The notes below the pieces were generated by a model. That model did not search any database. It was not told the origin of the DNA and saw only the letters and a list, made by a program, of their open reading frames with translations. A stretch of DNA of 37,161 bases from an uncultured SAR86 cluster bacterium (GTDB taxonomy: Bacteria; Pseudomonadota; Gammaproteobacteria; Magnimaribacterales; Magnimaribacteraceae), in contig CACOVO010000014.1 in the NCBI GenBank assembly GCA_902630715.1, forward strand, positions 1 through 37,161, given 5' to 3'. The position numbers and the translations under genes were made by a program. The stretch's first letter is position 1. Each line of letters begins with the position of its first letter. Shown here piece by piece: positions 33,225 to 37,161 of this stretch.

Positions 33225-34616
33225 CTACGTGGCTTTTGACAGAATAAACTCTTTAATATGATTATAGTCGTCTTGGAGAAGATTAAAAACTTCTCTATTC
33301 CCAAAAGCTTTTTTTACTTTATCAGGCAATTCAAATTCGTCTTTTAGGAAAGCTTTATTTAACGCCTCAATAAATTTTGCTGGGTGGGCTGTTCCCATTG
33401 TAACTACAGGCTCGCTTGATTTGACCAAGGCATTACTTGCTCTCACTCCAGTTGCAGTATGTGGATCAAGCAGATAATCTGATTCTCTTTGTGTTTTAAC
33501 TATTTGATTCAGAATTTCTTCATCACTAGAGCTGAAACTTTCAAAAAAATCAGCGACTATTTTTCGTTTGTTGACTGGTATATCAATGCTAATTTTTGGA
33601 AAAAGGCTCATATTCTCGGCAAGGATAGAGGCATCATTATCATATAAATTATAGAGCAGCCTCTCAAAGTTACTTGCGACAGATATATCCATGCTTGGCG
33701 CTAATGTTTGGACAACATTAGACTTTGAATAATTATTAGTTTTGAAAGTTTTATGGAGAACGTCATTTCTATTAGTAGCAATTAGAAGTTTTCTAATTGG
33801 TAAACCCATTTCTTTAGCAGTCCAGCCTGCATAAGCGTGACCAAAATTTCCTGAAGGAATTGAAAATATTAAGTCTTTCTGGAGGTGAATTAATTTCAAA
33901 TAACACCAAAAGAAATAAACCGATTGGGTCATACATCGAGCCCAATTGATAGAATTTGCTGCAATGAATCTTACTTTAGAATTATCAAAATCTTCATCAA
34001 GGAACATTTTCTTAACTGCATTTTGGCAACCATCAAAATCACTTTCTATCGCCAGAGGAAATACATTTTTTGAACCCGTCGTAGTCATCTGTTTCCTCTG
34101 GAATTCAGTCACTTTTCCATGAGGATAAAGTATGTAAACTTCCACATTTTCATGACGTGAACAGGCAGAAATAGCTGCAGCCCCTGTGTCTCCAGATGTT
34201 GCACCAAGAACAGCAATCTTCTCACCTCTCTCCTCAGCAAAATGATTAAGCAAGGATCCCAGGAGTTGCATGGCGATATCCTTGAACGCTAAAGTAGGCC
34301 CATGAAAGAGCTCTAAAATCCAATGATTTTTCTCTATTTCTTTTAGTTCAACTACATCGCTTGAATCGAAATCTTTATAGGCATCATTCAGTAGATCAGC
34401 AAATACATCCTCTGCAATTTCTCCTCGAACGTATGGATAAAGTACATTATGAGCAACCTCTTCAAAACTAAGATTTGACCAACTCTTAATTTCATCAATT
34501 TTATACTTGGGAAAATGCTCAGGCATGTAAAGACCCCCATCAGGAGCTAGTCCTCCCAATAGAACTTCCGAGAAGGGTACCTCAGGACTTTCACCTCTGG
34601 TGCTTTTATAAAGCAT
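33225..34616 (-). CDS. thrC: Threonine synthase
   Basis: 463 residues from the ATG at 34616, chosen because MLYKSTRGESPEV is the family start and AGGATCC lies seven bases before it. An in-frame ATG at 34658 would add 14 residues overlapping hom further. PLP lysine K112 is in FHGPTLAFKDI; GATSGDTGAAAI binds the cofactor phosphate region, and SGNFGHAYAG is present. The enzyme turns O-phosphohomoserine into threonine. The start lies 11 bases inside the end of hom, implying coupled translation. Homoserine kinase (thrB), needed for the pathway, is not in this window. Confidence 0.96.
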   Translation of the reverse strand: MLYKSTRGESPEVPFSEVLLGGLAPDGGLYMPEHFPKYKIDEIKSWSNLSFEEVAHNVLYPYVRGEIAEDVFADLLNDAYKDFDSSDVVELKEIEKNHWILELFHGPTLAFKDIAMQLLGSLLNHFAEERGEKIAVLGATSGDTGAAAISACSRHENVEVYILYPHGKVTEFQRKQMTTTGSKNVFPLAIESDFDGCQNAVKKMFLDEDFDNSKVRFIAANSINWARCMTQSVYFFWCYLKLIHLQKDLIFSIPSGNFGHAYAGWTAKEMGLPIRKLLIATNRNDVLHKTFKTNNYSKSNVVQTLAPSMDISVASNFERLLYNLYDNDASILAENMSLFPKISIDIPVNKRKIVADFFESFSSSDEEILNQIVKTQRESDYLLDPHTATGVRASNALVKSSEPVVTMGTAHPAKFIEALNKAFLKDEFELPDKVKKAFGNREVFNLLQDDYNHIKEFILSKAT

Positions 34617-35880
34617 TATGGATCCTATATTGTTTAACTGTGCTTGATGTCTCTTCACTAGACTCCAATTTATTCGTCATTTGAGTTACTTCTCTATCCG
34701 ATAAAGGTCCAGATATTATGACCACAGGTACAAATAATTTATTGTTAGCTTTAGATTCGTTTTGAATGAGGGCTTCGATGCTAATTTTTTCTTCGGCAAA
34801 TAATGAAGATACCTTGGCTATAGCTCCCGCTTCATTTTTGACATTGATATTAAAATATCTAGAAAATTTTTGATAACTTTTTGAGGAAAGTGTGTTTTTT
34901 TCACCCAAGCTACCATTTTCGTGCCACCCACCATTAGCAATATCAACAAGATCGGCGATCACTGCAGATGCGGTCGGCTTTGGGCCTGCTCCTGGCCCAT
35001 AATAAACTGTGGAACCAAGGCCTTCACAATTAATCTCCAGGGCATTCATTTGCTTTCCTACTTGAGAGAGTAATTGATCATTTGGAACGAATGTTGGATA
35101 AGCACTAACATTTGCTTCATTTTCATCGATAGATCCATATGCTATGTGCTTTATCTTGTATCCAAGTTGTTCAGCATACTCAATGTCATCTGAAGTTATT
35201 GATTCAATACCACCGTAGGAGACAGCTTTAAAATCGTAAGGTGTGTTGAATGCGAGTGCAGAGAGTATTGAAGCTTTTTGCGCTGCGTCTGTGCCATCGA
35301 TATCCATCGTAGGATCAGATTCTGCTAGACCCAAATTCTGAGCTTCAAGTAAAGCGGCCTCAAAAGATGATTTATCCTCAGACATTTTAGAAAGGATAAA
35401 GTTAGTAGTGCCATTCAAAATACCAGCAAACCATAGGACTTTATTTGCCACTAATCCTTCTCTTAATGCTTTTATTACAGGGGTTCCGCCCGCAACCGAT
35501 GCTTCAAAGCCTATCTGGACTCCATATTGTTTGGCCATATTAAACAAATCATCACCATGGGTTGCTATCAACGCCTTATTCGCAGTTACTATATTCTTGC
35601 CATTCATCATGGCTGTCTCTACTAATTCTTTGGCTAATTGGCATCCCCCTATCAACTCAACAAAGACATCAATTTCATCATTATGAGCTACATCCATCAG
35701 ATTTTTTGATACATTCAAGTCAAAAGGAACAGCTGATTTACCCTTTCTAGCTCCTACGCTGATTACATCAATTTTAACTCCTCCATTTCTTTCCAATATA
35801 TCAGGTGAATTGACTAAGCTTTCAAGAACTGCGCCGCCGACGTTACCAACACCACATACGCCAATTTTTATTGATTTCAT
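34606..35880 (-). CDS. hom: Homoserine dehydrogenase
   Basis: 424 residues, a monofunctional enzyme without an aspartokinase domain. The nucleotide-binding GVCGVGNVGGAV is at 7-18, TANKALIA follows, and ASVAGGTPVI, GILNGTTNFIL and ESDPTMDIDGTDAAQK form the catalytic domain. A C-terminal ACT domain (about 345-420, with NEAGAIAKVSSLFAEEKISI) is the usual site for allosteric threonine sensing. It reduces aspartate semialdehyde to homoserine. Its ATG overlaps the TAA of alaC (TAATG). Confidence 0.97.
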   Translation of the reverse strand: MKSIKIGVCGVGNVGGAVLESLVNSPDILERNGGVKIDVISVGARKGKSAVPFDLNVSKNLMDVAHNDEIDVFVELIGGCQLAKELVETAMMNGKNIVTANKALIATHGDDLFNMAKQYGVQIGFEASVAGGTPVIKALREGLVANKVLWFAGILNGTTNFILSKMSEDKSSFEAALLEAQNLGLAESDPTMDIDGTDAAQKASILSALAFNTPYDFKAVSYGGIESITSDDIEYAEQLGYKIKHIAYGSIDENEANVSAYPTFVPNDQLLSQVGKQMNALEINCEGLGSTVYYGPGAGPKPTASAVIADLVDIANGGWHENGSLGEKNTLSSKSYQKFSRYFNINVKNEAGAIAKVSSLFAEEKISIEALIQNESKANNKLFVPVVIISGPLSDREVTQMTNKLESSEETSSTVKQYRIHNAL

Positions 35881-37079
35881 TATTTTACTGCCTGGATATT
35901 CGTTGTGTCGGAAAGGAATTTCTTTATATTTCTGATGGCTTGTCTTGATCTGTGCTCGTTCTCAATCAACGAAAATCTTACGTAACCTTCGCCGTAATTT
36001 CCAAAACCTACTCCAGGAGAAACGGCAACTTTCGCTTTAGCAAGTAATTGCTTACTAAATTCCAAGGAACCAAGATGCTTATGAGTTGAAGGAATCTTGG
36101 CCCAAACAAACATTGTTGCCTTAGGGCTCTCTACTTTCCAGCCTGCATCATTGAGACCTTTCACAAGAACATTTCTTCTGGATTGATACATTTCTCTTAT
36201 GTGAGTTACATGATCATCACCATGATCTAGAGCTTTGATGGCAGCGACTTGTATAGGAGTAAATAATCCGTAATCAAAGTAGGACTTTATTCTGGAAAGG
36301 GCTGCTAATAACTCTCTATTTCCACAACAAAAACCTACTCTCCATCCGGGCATATTGTAGCTTTTCGATAAAGTAAAAAATTCTACAGCTACATCCTTCG
36401 CACCTCTAACCTGCAAAATGGAGGGAGCCTTATATTCATCAAAACAAAGGTCTGCATATGCAAGATCTTGTATAACCCAAATCTTGTGTTGCTTGGCAAA
36501 TTCTATGATTTTCTCGAAAAAAGTTATATCTACGCATTCTGTAGTAGGATTACTAGGAAAGTTTAAAACCAACATCTTAGGTTTTGGAAAGGAATTCGTC
36601 ATAGCAGATTCTAGCTCTGCAAAAAAATCTATACCGTCACCGATAGGAACATGCCTTATGTCAGCTCCAGCGATAACAAAGCCGTAAGGATGGATTGGAT
36701 AAGAAGGGTTTGGTACAAGAACTGCATCACCTTTGTCCAAGGTTGCTAAGGCAAGATGTCCTAGACCTTCCTTGGAGCCCATTGTTACAACTGCTTCGGT
36801 TTCAGGATCAAGATTCACTGAAAATCTTCTTTCATACCAATCACAGATGGATTTTCTAAGTCTGGGTATACCTTTTGATTGTGAATATCTGTGAGTTGCT
36901 CCATCAAGAGAGGCTTCTCTTAACTTTTCAACTATTTCTTCAGGTGTGGATTGATCTGGATTTCCCATACCAAAGTCAATAATGTCTTCTCCTTTTTTTC
37001 TCGCTGCAGCCTTTAAAGTTTGAATTTCATCAAATACGTAAGGAGGTAGCTGATTTATTCTGGGAAAATTACTATCCAT
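35880..37079 (-). CDS. alaC: Alanine transaminase AlaC-type aminotransferase
   Basis: 399 residues, very close to E. coli AlaC (YfdZ) as remembered: RINQLPPYVFDEIQTLK, DFGMGNPDQSTP, MGSKEGLGHLALATLD, NPSYPIHPYG, NFPSNPTTECVD, and PLP lysine K239 in FFTLSKSYNMPGWRVG. It transfers amino groups between glutamate and pyruvate in alanine formation, with related activities possible. It starts 15 bases after the dsbC-like gene and overlaps hom by one base. AlaC next to hom-thrC is a recurrent arrangement in Gammaproteobacteria. Confidence 0.93.
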   Translation of the reverse strand: MDSNFPRINQLPPYVFDEIQTLKAAARKKGEDIIDFGMGNPDQSTPEEIVEKLREASLDGATHRYSQSKGIPRLRKSICDWYERRFSVNLDPETEAVVTMGSKEGLGHLALATLDKGDAVLVPNPSYPIHPYGFVIAGADIRHVPIGDGIDFFAELESAMTNSFPKPKMLVLNFPSNPTTECVDITFFEKIIEFAKQHKIWVIQDLAYADLCFDEYKAPSILQVRGAKDVAVEFFTLSKSYNMPGWRVGFCCGNRELLAALSRIKSYFDYGLFTPIQVAAIKALDHGDDHVTHIREMYQSRRNVLVKGLNDAGWKVESPKATMFVWAKIPSTHKHLGSLEFSKQLLAKAKVAVSPGVGFGNYGEGYVRFSLIENEHRSRQAIRNIKKFLSDTTNIQAVK

Positions 37080-37094
37080 GATTTGATTCTAGCT

Positions 37095-37161
37095 CTAACT
37101 TTCCAGAATATTAAGTAAATCCTGAGGCGGAAGATAGCCTGGAATCATTTTACCGTCATCA
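37095..37161 (-). CDS. dsbC: C-terminal end of a DsbC-like disulfide isomerase, cut by window
   Basis: Only the last 21 residues are visible: DDGKMIPGYLPPQDLLNILES, then TAG. The G-x-x-x-P-G-Y-x-P-P pattern is the end of the DsbC/DsbG thioredoxin fold, where the cis-Pro side strand closes the domain. The gene order dsbC-hom-thrC in Pseudomonas and relatives supports the call. The short visible length limits certainty. Confidence 0.7.
   Translation of the reverse strand, partial: DDGKMIPGYLPPQDLLNILES

Noticed and set aside
34617-34658. Upstream ATG for thrC
   Set aside because: It adds 14 residues not seen in the family and deepens the overlap with hom; the ATG at 34616 has an AGGA ribosome site.

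Overview
This 37-kb window looks like chromosome from a streamlined, AT-rich marine gammaproteobacterium, most likely of the SAR86 type. The reasons are the low GC content, very short intergenic gaps, many end-to-end or overlapping genes, a blue-tuned proteorhodopsin next to its own strong terminator, and a dsbC-(alaC)-hom-thrC / prfB-lysS order typical of Gammaproteobacteria. The lineage is inferred from gene content and could not be tested by a search. I see no tRNA, rRNA, CRISPR array, insertion sequence or phage gene.

Left part (1-9.1 kb): a carboxyltransferase alpha subunit cut by the window edge, an enolase-superfamily sugar-acid dehydratase-like protein, a TauD/TfdA-type dioxygenase, the protein AMPylase SelO, proteorhodopsin, a serine beta-lactamase-like esterase, an N-acyl-D-amino-acid deacylase-like amidohydrolase, and an RraA-family protein. 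This is a set of small-molecule catabolic enzymes plus light-driven proton pumping.

Middle (9.1-16.7 kb, minus strand): a tightly coupled seven-gene unit read 16678 to 9099. It encodes an exported parallel beta-helix protein, an exported diheme cytochrome c, a membrane-fusion protein, a MacB/LolD-type ATPase and three FtsX-type permeases in a row. The first two belong to an uncharacterised gene pair (TIGR03805/TIGR03806-like). Their fusion into one operon with a complete ABC efflux-type machine is the best candidate here for an undescribed system. A clean TATAAT box lies just upstream.

Signalling block (17.0-24.7 kb): a small membrane-anchored protein, a PAS-EAL phosphodiesterase, a HisKA-like/REC/GGDEF diguanylate cyclase and a DivK-like single-domain receiver on the plus strand converge on a large hybrid histidine kinase with two receivers. 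A short TonB-domain protein lies upstream of the kinase. A two-CBS-domain protein and a thioredoxin-type arsenate reductase/LMW phosphatase homologue follow.

Right part (24.7-37.2 kb): an FMN-dependent alpha-hydroxy-acid oxidase, a hydroxyacyl-CoA-type short-chain dehydrogenase, a MalY/PatB-type C-S lyase, a thiolase-like protein without the nucleophilic cysteine, malate dehydrogenase with an enlarged active-site loop, and the minus-strand run dsbC-alaC-hom-thrC-prfB-lysS. prfB carries the classic programmed +1 frameshift.
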